From positions 248,001-312,000 of the forward strand of contig NOKP01000009.1 of NCBI GenBank assembly GCA_002682825.1: a DNA stretch of 64,000 nt, given 5' to 3'. This stretch comes from Neonectria sp. B-13. Lineage: Eukaryota; Ascomycota; Sordariomycetes; Hypocreales; Nectriaceae. Each line of letters opens with the position of its first letter. Position 1 is the stretch's first letter. Position numbers and translations under genes: made by a program. The notes beneath the pieces were generated by a model. The model searched no databases, was not told the origin of the DNA, and was given only the letters and a program-made list of their open reading frames with translations. Below, piece after piece: positions 62,481-64,000 of this stretch.

Positions 62481-64000
62481 TCTATGCCGGAAAACCTCCT
62501 CCGCAAGAAGCTGCGGAGCTACCCCGGACTGCGGGGCCACGCTTGAGTCAGGAGCAGAACCCTATGCCCAGAATTTGACTCAGCTCAATTTGCCTCGGCT
62601 GAAATCCAATGCATGCCTGGTTATTACCGATGGATAAGGGGACCCGTTCATCGTACAGGAACGTCGATTTAAGCTCTAGGACGTGGTGCAGCATAGTTCG
62701 TGTTTTGTCTCCGGGCCAATCCAAATCCCCGCAGACGAGGTTGGAGCTGCCCGGAAGAAATCTACGAAAATCGGGTCATCCTACAACGAGTATGAATACT
62801 GCATAGCAATTCATGTTGTTTATTTAGCCATGGACTTTACTTGGTTACTGCGAAAGCGCTTGGGAACTGCTGACTCAAGGCATCACTCCTTACATGGAAA
62901 TCCCTGCTCTGGGATGTCCCTGCCTCACTTCCTCATTAGAACTTGTTGCCAATGCATCTAATTAAATTTCATCCCATTGGGTCGTTCCTTCCTCCATATT
63001 GGAAAATTGCAACAAATTTCTCAGGGTTGTGGTGAAAGTGTATTTGACGTGGACAGTCTAAAATAAACTTTAGCATGATCGTTAGAGGTCGTGAAGCATT
63101 AAATACTTAAGCCTCCGAGGCATTACTTATTCAGGAGACGCTTCAAATAAAATATTCGTTTCGCCAATCATACCAAATCAAGAGTTCTTTCCCATTTCTC
63201 TAGACTTAACTGCACTGATATTTACACAGCCCTAGGTTGTTATCCAGACACTCTCCTCTTATTATCGTCTCGTATAGCAACAAAAAGCGGTAAAGCCAGC
63301 TTACTGAGGGTAAAACTAGCTTCCACTATACAATACTCCAAGACACTTTACTTTATCATTCTACTATTCTTTTCATTAAATTGTGCTTATTCAAAGAACA
63401 ACCTGTGTGCTGTGCGCAAACCTATCGTACCAGGTACCTCATGCACACGGCCAGTTTGGCGGGGAGAATGTACTAGCGGTGTAAATATCACAGATACACG
63501 TGTGAATAACAGCACACTTTAATGTTCAAGAGAAGCTTCTTATCCCTTCAACAATAACCACCGACCACAATTTCACTTTATAGTGACATGAGAGATGATC
63601 ACCTAGACTATAGACTAGGGCTAATCTTTATTACGCAGGGTTAGCAACGGGTGACACCAGCATCGGATATAAGTCCTCCAGTTCTAGATCTAACCTATAC
63701 AGCCGGATAGCGAGCCGTGCTCTAATACAAGTTCAGGCCTTGCAAGGACTGCCTGGATTATCCGCTCTTCAGCCATGACAAACTTCCATCACGCCTTCCC
63801 TCTGACAAGCCACATATTACTCCTGGCCAATATCCACCTTGTCAGCTTTCATCCAAGCGCAACCCGCTATTAATACAGCTGACAGGCACTGCAAGAAGTA
63901 GACTACCGGCAAGATAATGGTTTTGTCCCATCCATAAAGCGCGACTTCATGTTTTCATACTCGTGTACTATGGACAGCTACCCGAAGGTTAACCCAGATC
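62481..64000. other. Gene-free right end
   Basis: No supportable gene. Bases about 63050-63380 are AT-leaning. Short frames at 62609-62961 have no protein-like features. Confidence 0.5.

Noticed and set aside
1..64000. tRNA, rRNA, CRISPR, insertion sequences, intact transposons
   Set aside because: No cloverleaf-like sequence, array or transposase/reverse-transcriptase frame was recognised by eye; a tRNA scan and repeat search would be decisive.

Overview
This window looks like the nuclear genome of a filamentous ascomycete, most likely a Sordariomycete. The evidence is the many short introns (about 41-71 bp) with GT..AG ends and CTRAC-type branch sites, three Zn2Cys6 regulators, a CFEM/PTH11-type receptor, a LaeA-like methyltransferase, an F-box protein, a helo/NACHT-N-like ankyrin protein, and AT-rich islands of the kind left by RIP. 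No prokaryotic features, CRISPR arrays, rRNA, convincing tRNA or intact transposon were seen. Exon structures below were worked out by hand from splice signals and reading phase; there is no transcript evidence.

Layout. 0-8.5 kb is a duplication-rich, lineage-specific region: unrecognised acidic or low-complexity proteins, a truncated copy of one gene's 3' end, an inverted pair of related small genes, and tandem noncoding copies. 8.5-16.4 kb holds a TPR protein, a sugar-porter MFS transporter, a GH3 beta-glucosidase-like enzyme and a Zn2Cys6 factor, probably a glycoside-uptake and hydrolysis module; a three-copy 35-38 bp spaced repeat lies in the divergent promoter. 16.8-22.4 kb has an F-box protein, a DUF7704-like membrane protein and a five-exon ankyrin protein. 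23.7-32.3 kb holds a profilin gene flanked by AT-rich DNA, a conserved unknown, a GNAT acetyltransferase, a large secreted protein with five 8-Cys repeats, and a single-pass membrane protein. 33.5-39.9 kb has a Zn2Cys6 gene whose zinc cluster is out of frame under canonical splicing, a secreted aspartic protease, a LaeA-like methyltransferase and deoxyribose-phosphate aldolase.

40.5-62.4 kb is a run of metabolic genes without a polyketide, peptide or terpene synthase: alpha/beta hydrolase, APC-type amine/amino-acid permease, PhyH dioxygenase, Gfo/Idh/MocA dehydrogenase, Zn2Cys6 regulator, hexapeptide acetyltransferase, SDR, copper amine oxidase, CFEM receptor, BBE-type FAD oxidase and an AtuA-like protein. 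Together they could import a nitrogenous compound, hydroxylate it, deaminate it to an aldehyde and process the carbon skeleton. That pathway is an inference from gene content and arrangement only. The last 1.6 kb is AT-leaning and holds no gene that could be supported.
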